Below are positions 9,302 to 18,988 of a stretch of 64,000 nt of DNA, one piece after another. The number at the start of each line of letters is the position of its first letter. Within the stretch, counting starts at the first letter, position 1. Made by a program: the position numbers and the translations under genes. The DNA comes from Marinobacter gelidimuriae (GTDB lineage Bacteria; Pseudomonadota; Gammaproteobacteria; Pseudomonadales; Oleiphilaceae): the NCBI RefSeq assembly GCF_000372805.1, contig NZ_KB889875.1, forward strand, positions 588 to 64,587, in the 5' to 3' direction. Below the pieces are notes generated by a model. It had not been told where the DNA came from. It ran no database searches and saw only the letters and a program-made list of their open reading frames with translations.

Positions 9302-9886
9302 ATGACTATCAAAGAAGATCGACTGCGTTTTCTCGCTGAAATGGGCGATGTAAAACGTATAAAACGGCCCAACAAAGCCGACGTTGTGGTGCCCCGCGAG
9401 TTGACCCCCGGCCACCTGGAGCGCCAGCGGGCGGCCATCGCGTTGCCGCTGAAAGACACCAATCCGCTCACGGCGGACATGGTTGAGCCTTTGACCGCTC
9501 AGGATATTCTGAGCTGGAAACGCCCCGGCGTTCAGAACGGCGTGTTTCGTAAATTACGTCTGGGTTACTACCCCAGCGAAGCCAAGCTGGACTTGCACGG
9601 GATGACGGTAGACGAAGCCCGGCGCCAGGTGTTTGGTTTTGTTAATGACTGTATGCGCTATGACCTACGAACGGTAACGATTCTGCACGGCAAAGGCGAA
9701 CGCAACCGCGACGGTATCGCCTGGCTCAAAAGTTACCTAGCCAAGTGGTTACCGGAATTGGAGCCGGTGCTGGCGTTTCATACAACGCAAAAGCACCACG
9801 GCAGTACCGGCGCCATTTACGTTATGATCCGCAAGAGTGATCGCGAAAAACAGAGTAACAGGGAAGCTCACGACCGGCGCGACTAA
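9302..9886 (+). CDS. Smr-domain DNA endonuclease (SmrA/YdaL type)
   Basis: The product is 194 residues. The C-terminal half carries the Smr domain: DLHGMTVDEARRQVFGFV near residue 100, then TILHGKGER with the second conserved HGKG. The Smr domain gives nicking endonuclease activity in MutS2 and stand-alone SmrA proteins. The N-terminal half is basic and probably disordered. The frame is open 14 codons further upstream, but the ATG at 9302 gives the family-like MTIKEDRLRF start. It is followed by two small-lipoprotein genes on the same strand. Confidence 0.88.
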   Translation: MTIKEDRLRFLAEMGDVKRIKRPNKADVVVPRELTPGHLERQRAAIALPLKDTNPLTADMVEPLTAQDILSWKRPGVQNGVFRKLRLGYYPSEAKLDLHGMTVDEARRQVFGFVNDCMRYDLRTVTILHGKGERNRDGIAWLKSYLAKWLPELEPVLAFHTTQKHHGSTGAIYVMIRKSDREKQSNREAHDRRD

Positions 9887-9927
9887 GCGTCGCCGATGGC
9901 AACCTCAACTATAAACCGGAGAAGTGT

Positions 9928-10134
9928 ATGGCCTATCTGCTGACAAAAAAGACCGCTTTGATCATCGTTTCACTGATCGCCTTGGCAGGCTGCAAAGATC
10001 GCGTAATCTGGGAAGATAACGGCGCTATAGAAAAAACCACCGAAAATCGGGAAATCTGGGACACCAACGGCAAAATGGGCAATGGCGATCGCCCGATTTG
10101 GGTTAATAAAGACGGCGAAAAAGTCGTGAAGTAA
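9928..10134 (+). CDS. Small putative lipoprotein
   Basis: The product is 68 residues. A basic N-terminus (LLTKKTAL), a hydrophobic stretch and the lipobox LAGC (Cys22) make a lipoprotein signal, leaving a mature part of about 47 residues. The mature part is odd: the motif IWEDNG / IWDTNGKM / IWVNKDGE occurs three times, so it is nearly all one short repeat. A GGAGAAG ribosome site precedes the ATG. Its TAA overlaps the next ATG by one base, implying translational coupling. I do not recognise the family. Confidence 0.75.
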   Translation: MAYLLTKKTALIIVSLIALAGCKDRVIWEDNGAIEKTTENREIWDTNGKMGNGDRPIWVNKDGEKVVK

Positions 10135-11243
10135 TGAAAATGCCCCGGGCCTTTGGAATAGTTGGTAAAAGCTCGATCAGGGCTTCTCTAACGATGCTTG
10201 CCGCCATCTTTCTCGCTGCCTGCAATCCGTTTGATGAAGCGCGACCCATGATGGACGAATACGTGGAGCGCCTGGGCCGTGTGTTGGAGACCGACCCTCA
10301 GTTCAGCGAGCCGGCCCCGGCGCCTATTTTACCGCGCCGCCGTGAACGAGTTTTGGACATGCCCGAGCTGGAACTCGGAATGCTGGACTTTCTGTCGCTC
10401 TACGGCTGTGATCTGCAGTTTGTTGTCGGTGAGAAGAATTCCATCATGGGCAAGGTTATGCAGCCGCTGAATCGTTTGCGGTACGAACTGCGTTTCATTG
10501 CCAGCGCTGAAAAATGCCTGCAAAGCAGCGTTGATGATGGGGATAAAGATCTGCAGGACACGTTGCGGCAAGCCATCAGCAGTAAACGCGAGAACCTGCC
10601 TATCGCGCTTTGGAACGCAACCTGGGGTGTTGAGGAAGTTGAGAACCTGTTTACCACCAGCAAGGGATTTTATCCGGTGATTGCTGAAAATCCGCTGTCG
10701 GACCTTGCCCGTGAAGCTGTGCAGTTAGAGAGCGTGGCGCGGCGTCTTCTTAATGGCGAATTGGATCAGAATCTGGATTTTGCTGGGGCCGTGCAACAGC
10801 GTTGGCAGGCCGAGTATCACGCCGGTCAGTTAATCAACAGCGCCCTGCTAGTGGCGGCGAGACTGAATGACGGCACGGAGCTGATTCAACGCCGGTTGGC
10901 GCAGCGCCCTCTGTGCTTGAATGGCAAGCCCAACAATCAGTCCACCATCGTGCATGATATGTTTTTCAGTGTTTACATTGGCAAGGTGCAGCCGTATCTG
11001 GCGGATCTGCGCCGTGCCCGAACTGATTTGCTGGAGCCCCTGGCGCAGCTGGCGCAGATTCAAACCGCCGTGATGCCGCAGAGTTTCCAACGCTGGCAGG
11101 CCCGTGCTTTGCCCGCCGAGGCCGGTGTTGAGAGCGCTGTTGAGAGCGCAAGCGTGTGGGCTGATCTGGACCAGGCCTTGGCCGAACACACCCGCGGCTG
11201 GCAGCAGCTTTTGGAGCAGTGCGGCTTGCGCCCGGGTGCGTAG
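10134..11243 (+). CDS. DUF3080 family lipoprotein
   Basis: The product is 369 residues with a type II signal peptide ending in LAAC (Cys about 30). The body matches the DUF3080 family of gammaproteobacterial envelope proteins of unknown role, with YGCDLQFVVGEKNSIMGKV and an RLRYELRF-type segment. The start overlaps the stop of the preceding small lipoprotein by one base. The gene ends just before a 14-bp-period repeat array and faces a convergent secretion-type ATPase gene. Confidence 0.82.
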   Translation: MKMPRAFGIVGKSSIRASLTMLAAIFLAACNPFDEARPMMDEYVERLGRVLETDPQFSEPAPAPILPRRRERVLDMPELELGMLDFLSLYGCDLQFVVGEKNSIMGKVMQPLNRLRYELRFIASAEKCLQSSVDDGDKDLQDTLRQAISSKRENLPIALWNATWGVEEVENLFTTSKGFYPVIAENPLSDLAREAVQLESVARRLLNGELDQNLDFAGAVQQRWQAEYHAGQLINSALLVAARLNDGTELIQRRLAQRPLCLNGKPNNQSTIVHDMFFSVYIGKVQPYLADLRRARTDLLEPLAQLAQIQTAVMPQSFQRWQARALPAEAGVESAVESASVWADLDQALAEHTRGWQQLLEQCGLRPGA

Positions 11244-11253
11244 CGCGTGCCGA

Positions 11254-11323
11254 TTAACGAACAGTACTTAACGAACAGTACTTAACAAACAGTACCTAGC
11301 AGAATGCGCTTAACAAAAAGCAC
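11254..11323. repeat. Degenerate 14-bp tandem array, five units
   Basis: Five head-to-tail 14-nt units fill the space between the DUF3080 stop and the ATPase stop: TTAACGAACAGTAC (11254-11267), an identical copy, TTAACAAACAGTAC, a diverged CTAGCAGAATGCGC, and TTAACAAAAAGCAC; a partial sixth unit (CTAACGC) contains the ATPase stop codon. No terminator with a T-run is present between these convergent genes. Confidence 0.85.
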
Positions 11324-13231
11324 CTAACGCTGACTTTCAGGCGTTACCCGCAGAATTTCTTCAACGCTGGTCAGCCCGGCGGCCACCTTTTGCGCGCCAC
11401 TCAGGCGCAATGACTTCATGCCGCTCTTGTAAGCGTCCGCACGCAACTGCTCCAGTTCACAGCCCTCGGTGATTTGTCGCACCATGGCGCTGGACAACTC
11501 CAGTATCTCATAGACGCCCGAGCGGCCAATGTAGCCGGTCTGGCGGCACTCCAGGCATCCTGCCGGCTGATAGAATTCTTTTGGCAGAGGCGCACGCCAG
11601 GGCTGGGTCAGGGTTTTCCATGCATGTTCATCGGGCTCGCAGGCCTCTTTGCAATGGGGGCAGAGGTTTCGGGTCAGGCGTTGAGCCATAATGCCCAGCA
11701 CCGTCGCGCGAATCAGGTACGGGGGAATGCCCAGCTCCATCAGTCGGGTGATGGCACTGGGGGCATCGTTGGTGTGCAGGGTGCTAAGAACCAGGTGGCC
11801 CGTCAGGGCGGCCTGTACCGCCATTTCTGCGGTTTCCAGATCACGGATTTCGCCAATCATGATGATGTCAGGGTCTTGCCGCAGCAGTGCCCGAACGCCT
11901 GCGGCGAAGGTCAGGTCAATATTGGTCTGCACTTGCATCTGGTTAAATGCCGGCTCCACCATTTCAATGGGGTCTTCAATGGTGCATACGTTCAGTTCTG
12001 GCGTGGCAAGCTGTTTGAGCGTGGAGTACAGGGTGGTGGTTTTACCCGAGCCAGTAGGGCCGGTGACCAGCACGATACCGTGGGGTCGGCTGGTAATGCC
12101 GTTCCAGCGTTCGCAGTCTTCACGGCTGAAACCCAGCTGTTCGTAGGATTTCAGCAGTACGTCCGGGTCAAAAATCCGCAGCACCATTTTTTCGCCAAAG
12201 GCGGTGGGCAGTGTGGCCAGGCGCAGCTCTACTTCTTGATTGTCCGGCTTGCGGGTTTTTATACGCCCATCCTGGGGTCGGCGTTTTTCGGCCACGTTCA
12301 GCCTGCCCAGTATCTTCAGGCGACTGGTAACGGCTGTGCCTACGTGGCCAGGAAATTCGTACACCGAATGCAACACGCCATCAATGCGAAAGCGCACCCG
12401 GGTAATGCCGCGGCGCGGCTCAATGTGAATATCAGACGCGCGCTGGTCAAAGGCGTATTGCAACAGCCAGTCGACAATTTTCACCACGTGTTGATCATTG
12501 GCTTCGGGCTTGTTGCTGGTTCCCAGGTCCAGCAACTGCTCGAAGTTCTGGTGGCCCGCCAGTGACCCTTTAGCCTGGCCACCGCTGGCTTTATCTACTG
12601 AACTGGCAAGCTGATAGAACTCCTGGGTATAACGGCGTAAGTCCTCGGGATTGACGACCACCCGTTTTAACTCTTTGTGCACGGCCTGACGCAGGTTGTG
12701 TTCCCACTCCGAACGAAAGGGTTCGGCACTGGCGATAAACACCTCGTCATTATGAATTTCTACTGCCAAAATACCGTGGCGCTGGGCGAAGGCGAAGGAC
12801 ATCACCCGCGCGATGGCCACGGTGTCAATTTTCAACGGGTCAATATGGTAGTAATCCTGCCCGGCCCAGTCGGCCAGCCATTGAGTCAGCCGCTCCAGAT
12901 TCAGGGTTTGCCCGGAACGCTGACTGTTCAGAGCAGCAATAGCGACCAGTTCCAGTGGGTGGCGCGGTACTGTGTCGCCTCCGGCGCTGCCAAGGTTAGC
13001 CGACATCACACGTTCGGCGTCGGTTTGCAGAATGTCGCCGCTGCTGACCAAAGCCGTGCAAATATCCCGCAGGGTCAGCGTCGCTCTAGCCGGCGCCTGC
13101 GGTACCTTGGCTTGCGGTACTCTGGCGTTCGGTACTCTGGCCTTCGGTATTCCGGCTTGCTGTACTTTGGCCGGCGGGCGTTTGTCACGGGGAGGCACTG
13201 AAGCCATAAGCTGGACGTCCGTTGCAGTCAT
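11324..13231 (-). CDS. GspE/PilB/MshE-family secretion ATPase
   Basis: This 635-residue hexameric ATPase belongs to the type II secretion/type IV pilus class. An N-terminal GspE/MshE-type domain (about 60-200) is followed by the RecA-like core with Walker A GPTGSGKTTT near residue 390, an Asp box, Walker B DPDIIMIGEIRD and a His box, and a four-cysteine zinc site (CPHCKE near 520 and CLECRQ) typical of assembly ATPases rather than PilT. No pilin, PilC or secretin gene is nearby, so it is either an orphan or works with a system elsewhere. Residues 21-45 are a five-fold 5-residue repeat ending in VP or similar, encoded by a 15-bp tandem repeat. The stop lies inside the 14-bp repeat array. Confidence 0.9.
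   Translation of the reverse strand: MTATDVQLMASVPPRDKRPPAKVQQAGIPKARVPNARVPQAKVPQAPARATLTLRDICTALVSSGDILQTDAERVMSANLGSAGGDTVPRHPLELVAIAALNSQRSGQTLNLERLTQWLADWAGQDYYHIDPLKIDTVAIARVMSFAFAQRHGILAVEIHNDEVFIASAEPFRSEWEHNLRQAVHKELKRVVVNPEDLRRYTQEFYQLASSVDKASGGQAKGSLAGHQNFEQLLDLGTSNKPEANDQHVVKIVDWLLQYAFDQRASDIHIEPRRGITRVRFRIDGVLHSVYEFPGHVGTAVTSRLKILGRLNVAEKRRPQDGRIKTRKPDNQEVELRLATLPTAFGEKMVLRIFDPDVLLKSYEQLGFSREDCERWNGITSRPHGIVLVTGPTGSGKTTTLYSTLKQLATPELNVCTIEDPIEMVEPAFNQMQVQTNIDLTFAAGVRALLRQDPDIIMIGEIRDLETAEMAVQAALTGHLVLSTLHTNDAPSAITRLMELGIPPYLIRATVLGIMAQRLTRNLCPHCKEACEPDEHAWKTLTQPWRAPLPKEFYQPAGCLECRQTGYIGRSGVYEILELSSAMVRQITEGCELEQLRADAYKSGMKSLRLSGAQKVAAGLTSVEEILRVTPESQR
13096..13170. repeat. 15-bp in-frame tandem repeat inside the ATPase gene
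   Basis: Five 15-nt units of the type CTTGCGGTACTCTGG follow one another (starts 13096, 13111, 13126, 13141, 13156). On the minus strand they encode the pentapeptide series AKVQQ, AGIPK, ARVPN, ARVPQ, AKVPQ near the ATPase N-terminus. The period is a multiple of three, so copy-number change keeps the frame. Confidence 0.85.
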
Positions 13232-13263
13232 CGGAAGGGAAAAACGTGTTGTGTCACTAACAC

Positions 13264-13623
13264 TCAGGCCGTTTCGGGCCGATTTACCTTAAGATGAATC
13301 ATCGCCACAGTAAACAGCAGGAAAGTTAGCGCTGTTGTTATTACCGGCCCGATAGCGCCTTCACTGAGCCAAGCGGACACCACGCCTTGGGTGAAATAGA
13401 AAATGATAACGAAGGCCAGCCAGATATAGGCGCGACTGTTGCCGCGATACACCGGCACAATAAAACCTACCAGAGGTAACAGTTTTACCGCCAGTATCAT
13501 GGTGATGGAGACGCCTTCCTCCGGCCCCGGGAAAAAAGTGGTCACCACCAGGGTAATAATAGTGGCCAGATAGAGTGCCAGAGTAATACGTGCCGTTATG
13601 AGTGCTTTCGGGTTACGCAACAT
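13264..13623 (-). CDS. DUF2069 inner-membrane protein
   Basis: The product is 119 residues with four hydrophobic segments, matching the DUF2069 family usually encoded beside wrbA and an arsC-like gene in pseudomonads and relatives. Its role is unknown. The frame could open with TTG at 13638, but the ATG at 13623 gives the plausible MLRNPKALITAR start. It lies 43 nt after wrbA on the same strand and is probably the last gene of an arsC-wrbA-DUF2069 operon. Confidence 0.8.
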   Translation of the reverse strand: MLRNPKALITARITLALYLATIITLVVTTFFPGPEEGVSITMILAVKLLPLVGFIVPVYRGNSRAYIWLAFVIIFYFTQGVVSAWLSEGAIGPVITTALTFLLFTVAMIHLKVNRPETA

Positions 13624-13666
13624 GTCAGAAATCCGCAATTGTTTAAGGTAATTCCGCGACAGCGGA

Positions 13667-14664
<998 letters not shown>

Positions 14665-14678
14665 CTTCTTGCCTGGTT

Positions 14679-14746
14679 GTAGGTGTGTAATTGTAAGTGC
14701 GTAATAGTAGATGCGTGACGTGCGAATGTGAATTCGTAGGCGTGGA
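14679..14746. repeat. Degenerate 14-bp tandem array in the arsC-TlpA gap
   Basis: In the divergent space between arsC and the TlpA-like gene, units GTAGGTGTGTAATT (14679), GTAAGTGCGTAATA (14693) and GTAGATGCGTGAC (14707, one base short) follow in tandem, then a more diverged copy and a partial GTAGGCGTGGAG (14736). The array fills most of the 102-nt gap, where promoters for both genes would be expected. Confidence 0.75.
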
Positions 14747-14766
14747 GTTTAACAGGAGGACTTTGC

Positions 14767-15243
14767 TTGCAATACCCTGAGACCGGCTTTGCCCTTAATA
14801 CCAGCCGCCTGGCGGCTATTGCATGTTTGTTTGCCGCGATGGTTGCGCTGGCGGGTTGTAGCAAGATTGAGCTGGAGCGCAATGAAGGCGCGCCGCTTGT
14901 GTGGAGCGATCTGCGCGGGCAATGGGTATTGGTGAATTACTGGGCCGAGTGGTGTAAGCCCTGCCTGAAGGAAATTCCCGAGCTGAATGCCTTGAGCCAG
15001 AACCCGGCTATCACTGTGCTAGGCGTTAACTTTGATGGTATCAGCGGTGCCGAACTGCGCCAGCTGGGTGAGCGCATGGCTATTGGCTTTGATCTGCTGA
15101 ATCAGGACCCGGGCCCGCAGTTTGGCTGGCAAACGCCGATTGCGTTGCCGGCTACGCTGGTTATAAACCCGCAGGGCGAGTTACAGCAGGTGCTGTTTGG
15201 CGAACAGACTCAGGCCAGTATTCGCGCCGCTATCGGCCTTTGA
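14767..15243 (+). CDS. TlpA-like thiol:disulfide lipoprotein
   Basis: The product is 158 residues with a lipoprotein signal ending in the lipobox LAGC (Cys about 35) and a thioredoxin fold whose active site WAEWCKPCLKE has a CxxC pair with WC-x-PC spacing. It probably works in the periplasm, membrane-anchored, as a thiol reductase of the TlpA/ResA group. The start is TTG with an excellent AGGAGG site; no ATG fits. The N-terminal part, before the hydrophobic stretch, is longer than usual. Confidence 0.85.
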   Translation: MQYPETGFALNTSRLAAIACLFAAMVALAGCSKIELERNEGAPLVWSDLRGQWVLVNYWAEWCKPCLKEIPELNALSQNPAITVLGVNFDGISGAELRQLGERMAIGFDLLNQDPGPQFGWQTPIALPATLVINPQGELQQVLFGEQTQASIRAAIGL

Positions 15244-15245
15244 AT

Positions 15246-15262
15246 GGCCGCTGATAGCGGCC
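15246..15262 (+). terminator. Possible terminator hairpin after the TlpA-like gene
   Basis: GGCCGCT GAT AGCGGCC forms a tight GC-rich stem three bases after the stop codon, followed by a T-rich but interrupted tract. It would separate this gene from dnaE. The lack of an unbroken T-run keeps confidence low. Confidence 0.4.
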
Positions 15263-15311
15263 GGCTGTATTTGTGTTATTCGTATTTTTGTTTTAATCAG
15301 GATTATCTGCA

Positions 15312-18300
15312 ATGACTGCCCAGACCTTTGTACATCTTCGCATTCACTCTGAACACTCCCTGGTGGATGGTCTGGTACGGGTAAAGCCGTTGATCAAACG
15401 GGTGGTGGAGCTGGGCATGCCTGCCGTTGGGCTCACCGAACAGTCCAATATGTTTTCATTGGTGCGATTTTACAAAGCCGCGCTTGGCGCCGGGGTTAAG
15501 CCCATTATTGGTGCTGATTTGTGGCTCGAAAACCCGGACGAGCCAGAGAGCCCGTTTCGCACAACCCTGCTGGCCAGTAACAACGACGGCTACCTGAACC
15601 TGACCGAAATTGTTTCGCTGGGTTATACCGAGGGTCAGCGTTTTGGCAAGCCCATCATTAAGCGCGAATGGCTGGAAGCTCGCAGCCAGGGCCTGATTAT
15701 GCTCTCGGGTGGCAAAATGGGCGATGTCGCCAAGGCGATGTTGTCAGACAAACCCAAACTTGCCCGCGACCGGGCCTGCTATTGGCGTGACCTGTATCCC
15801 GGCAGTTTTTATCTGGAGCTTCAGCGTACTGGCCGTGCGGGTGATGAAGACTGCTTGCATCTAAATGTGGAACTGGCGGCTGAATTGGGCTTGCCGGTGG
15901 TGGCCACCAACGATGTCCACTTTATTTATGCGGAAGACTTCGAGGCTCACGAAGCGCGGGTATGCATTGGCGAAAGCCGCACTCTGGACGATCCTCGCCG
16001 CGACCGCCGCTTTAGTGACCAGCAGCACCTGCGCAGTTCTGAAGAAATGATCGAGCTGTTTGCCGACATTCCAGAAGCCGTGGAAAACACCCTGGCCATC
16101 GCCCGCCGCTGCTCGGTCACCGTGCGCATGGGCGAATACTTTCTGCCCAACTACCCCGTGCCTGAAGGCATGACCATGGACGATTACTTTCGCCAGGTGT
16201 CGGAAGAAGGGTTGGAAGATCGTCTGGCCAAAACCCTGCCCAAAGACGATCCGGATTATGACAGCAAGCGTCAGGCCTATTACGACCGGCTGAAATTTGA
16301 ACTGGATATCATCATCCAGATGGGTTTTCCCGGCTACTTTCTGATCGTGATGGACTTTATCAAGTGGGCAAAGAACAACGGCGTGCCGGTAGGACCGGGC
16401 CGTGGTTCCGGTGCCGGTTCCCTGGTGGCCTACGCTCAGTTGATTACCGACCTGGACCCGCTGCAATACGATCTGCTGTTCGAGCGCTTTTTGAACCCCG
16501 AACGGGTCTCCATGCCCGACTTCGACGTCGACTTCTGTATGGAAGGCCGCGATCGGGTCATCGCCTATGTGGCCGAAAAATACGGTCGCGAAGCGGTATC
16601 GCAGATAATAACGTTCGGTACCATGGCCGCCAAAGCCGTGGTGCGTGACGTAGCAAGGGTGCAGGGCAAGTCTTACGGGCTGGCGGACAAACTGTCCAAA
16701 ATGATCCCGTTTGAAGTGGGTATGACCCTGGCCAAGGCCGTAGAGCAGGAACCGTCACTCAAAGAGTTTCTGGCGCAGGATGAAGAGGCCCAGGAAATCT
16801 GGGAAATGGCGATCAAGCTTGAAGGCGTGTGCCGTAACGCTGGCAAACACGCCGGCGGTGTGGTGATTGCGCCAACCAAGATCACCGACTTTTCGCCGTT
16901 GTATTGCGACGACGACGGCGGCAGCCTGGTAACCCAGTTCGACAAAAACGATGTGGAAGACGCCGGCCTGGTGAAGTTCGACTTTCTCGGCCTGCGCACG
17001 CTGACCATCATCGATTGGGCGCTGAAAATGATCAATCCGCGGCGGGAAAAGCGCGGGTTAAAGCCGTTGGACATCAGCGAAATTCCGCTGGACGACGCGG
17101 CCTCGTTCGTGATGCTGAAAAAGGCCGAAACCACCGCCGTGTTCCAGCTGGAATCCCGCGGTATGAAAGACCTGATCCGGCGCCTGCAACCGGATTCCCT
17201 GGAAGACATGATCGCCCTGGTGGCGCTGTTCCGCCCCGGCCCCTTGCAGTCGGGCATGGTAGACGACTTTATTGACCGAAAGCATGGCAAGCAGCCGATG
17301 TCTTTCCCGCACCCGGATTATCAGTATGAAGGCCTGAAGCCGGTATTGGAGCCCACCTACGGCGTTATCCTGTACCAGGAACAGGTTATGCAGATCGCCC
17401 AGGTGATGGGGGGTTACAGTCTGGGTAACGCGGACATGTTACGCCGCGCAATGGGTAAGAAAAAACCCGAAGAAATGGCCAAGCAGAAGCAATTTTTTCT
17501 GGATGGCTGTGCTGGCAATAATATTGATAAGACCTTGGCGGAAAACATCTTCGATCTGGTGGAAAAGTTTGCCGGTTACGGTTTTAACAAATCCCACTCC
17601 GCCGCTTATGCTCTGGTGTCTTACCAAACCCTCTGGTTAAAGACTCACTACACCGCCGAGTTTATGGCCGCCGTGCTCACCGCCGATATGCAGAACACCG
17701 ACAAGGTGGTTACGCTGGTGGAAGAGTGCCGTAGCTTGAAACTGGAGTTGGTGCTGCCGGATGTCAGTACCTCGGAATACGCCTTCACCGCCAATGACGA
17801 TGGCCAGGTGGTGTATGGCCTGGGTGCTATCAAAGGCTTGGGTGAGGGGCCCATTAATAGCATTGTGACGGCGCGAAAAGAAGACGGGCCGTTTATTGAC
17901 CTGTTCGACTTTTGCCGCCGGGTTGATCTGAAAAAGGTGAACAAACGCGCGCTGGAAGCGATGATTCGCGCTGGCGCTATGGACAAGTTAGGCGCCGGCC
18001 GAGCCCAGCTGATGGCCAGCATCGGAAAAGCCATACTACAGGCCGGTCAGCAGTCGCGTAATGAAGCCGCCGGCATGGTGGACATGTTTGGCGATATGCT
18101 GGAAACCGCCGCTGACGTAGATGCCTACACCGATGTGGCCGATATTCGTGAGTGGCCGGAAAAACAACGCCTTAAAGGTGAAAAAGACACGCTTGGGCTA
18201 TATCTGACCGGGCATCCGTTTGACGAATACGAGCGCGAAGTTCGGCGCTTCGTGCGCTCCTCGATCGCCGACCTGAAACCCAATAAATCGCCACAACGGG

Positions 18301-18797
18301 TAGCCGGGCTGGTGGTGGCGCAGCGCACCATGAAAACGCGCACCGGTTCCACCATGTGCTTTATTACCCTGGATGATCGCAGTGGGCGCATCGAAGCGAC
18401 GCTTTTTTCCGAAGCGTTTTTTGAAAACCGCGAGCTGTTGCAGTCAGATCAGGTGATTGTAGTGGAAGGTCAGGTCAGCCACGATGACTACTCTGGGCAG
18501 ATGAAGATGCGGGTCAATTCGGTGATGGACGTAGCCAGCGCCCGCCAGCAGTTCAGCCGCGGTTTGCAGTTGAAACTGAATGAAAGCCAGCTTGGCAATG
18601 GCCTGCTGGACTCACTGGAACAATTGCTGGCGCCGCATCGCTGCGAAGGTAGCCCGGTGTGGATTGAGTACACCAGTCCGGCCGCCAGCACTCGTATTGA
18701 GCTGGGTTCATCCTGGCGGGTAGAGCCCAACGACAGCCTGTTGCTGGAGCTGAAATACCTGGTGGGCGACCGCAGCGTGGAACTGGTCTATGATTAA
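15312..18797 (+). CDS. dnaE: DNA polymerase III alpha subunit
   Basis: This 1161-residue replicative C-family polymerase has an N-terminal PHP domain (FVHLRIHSEHSLVDG), the palm with catalytic aspartates Asp403 and Asp405 in MPDFDVDFC, tandem HhH, and an OB fold near residues 985-1060 (RVAGLVVAQRTMKTR). Length and order match DnaE1 of gammaproteobacteria. The internal clamp-binding site, QADMF in E. coli, reads MVDMF here at residues 922-926, so the usual leading Gln is replaced by Met. accA follows after about 190 nt, as in many relatives. Confidence 0.97.
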   Translation: MTAQTFVHLRIHSEHSLVDGLVRVKPLIKRVVELGMPAVGLTEQSNMFSLVRFYKAALGAGVKPIIGADLWLENPDEPESPFRTTLLASNNDGYLNLTEIVSLGYTEGQRFGKPIIKREWLEARSQGLIMLSGGKMGDVAKAMLSDKPKLARDRACYWRDLYPGSFYLELQRTGRAGDEDCLHLNVELAAELGLPVVATNDVHFIYAEDFEAHEARVCIGESRTLDDPRRDRRFSDQQHLRSSEEMIELFADIPEAVENTLAIARRCSVTVRMGEYFLPNYPVPEGMTMDDYFRQVSEEGLEDRLAKTLPKDDPDYDSKRQAYYDRLKFELDIIIQMGFPGYFLIVMDFIKWAKNNGVPVGPGRGSGAGSLVAYAQLITDLDPLQYDLLFERFLNPERVSMPDFDVDFCMEGRDRVIAYVAEKYGREAVSQIITFGTMAAKAVVRDVARVQGKSYGLADKLSKMIPFEVGMTLAKAVEQEPSLKEFLAQDEEAQEIWEMAIKLEGVCRNAGKHAGGVVIAPTKITDFSPLYCDDDGGSLVTQFDKNDVEDAGLVKFDFLGLRTLTIIDWALKMINPRREKRGLKPLDISEIPLDDAASFVMLKKAETTAVFQLESRGMKDLIRRLQPDSLEDMIALVALFRPGPLQSGMVDDFIDRKHGKQPMSFPHPDYQYEGLKPVLEPTYGVILYQEQVMQIAQVMGGYSLGNADMLRRAMGKKKPEEMAKQKQFFLDGCAGNNIDKTLAENIFDLVEKFAGYGFNKSHSAAYALVSYQTLWLKTHYTAEFMAAVLTADMQNTDKVVTLVEECRSLKLELVLPDVSTSEYAFTANDDGQVVYGLGAIKGLGEGPINSIVTARKEDGPFIDLFDFCRRVDLKKVNKRALEAMIRAGAMDKLGAGRAQLMASIGKAILQAGQQSRNEAAGMVDMFGDMLETAADVDAYTDVADIREWPEKQRLKGEKDTLGLYLTGHPFDEYEREVRRFVRSSIADLKPNKSPQRVAGLVVAQRTMKTRTGSTMCFITLDDRSGRIEATLFSEAFFENRELLQSDQVIVVEGQVSHDDYSGQMKMRVNSVMDVASARQQFSRGLQLKLNESQLGNGLLDSLEQLLAPHRCEGSPVWIEYTSPAASTRIELGSSWRVEPNDSLLLELKYLVGDRSVELVYD

Positions 18798-18988
18798 AGG
18801 CAATACTTACTTACCTTATTTGTTTGCTGCGCTGGCCGAGGCGGGCGTGGCATCGTAAAGATTACCATTTTGTCAGGTAGGTGCAGTCAGACCAATGTCC
18901 GCTTTAGGCTCGGCGACTGCGCTGTTATCTTTGACTCAAATTCCGGCCTGGTAGCTGCGGCTGCCACGAATTCAAATGATGGAACACA

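Noticed and set aside
11474-12565. Open frame of 363 codons antisense to the GspE/PilB-type ATPase
   Set aside because: The ATPase frame has all family motifs; the opposite frame has none and an implausible composition.
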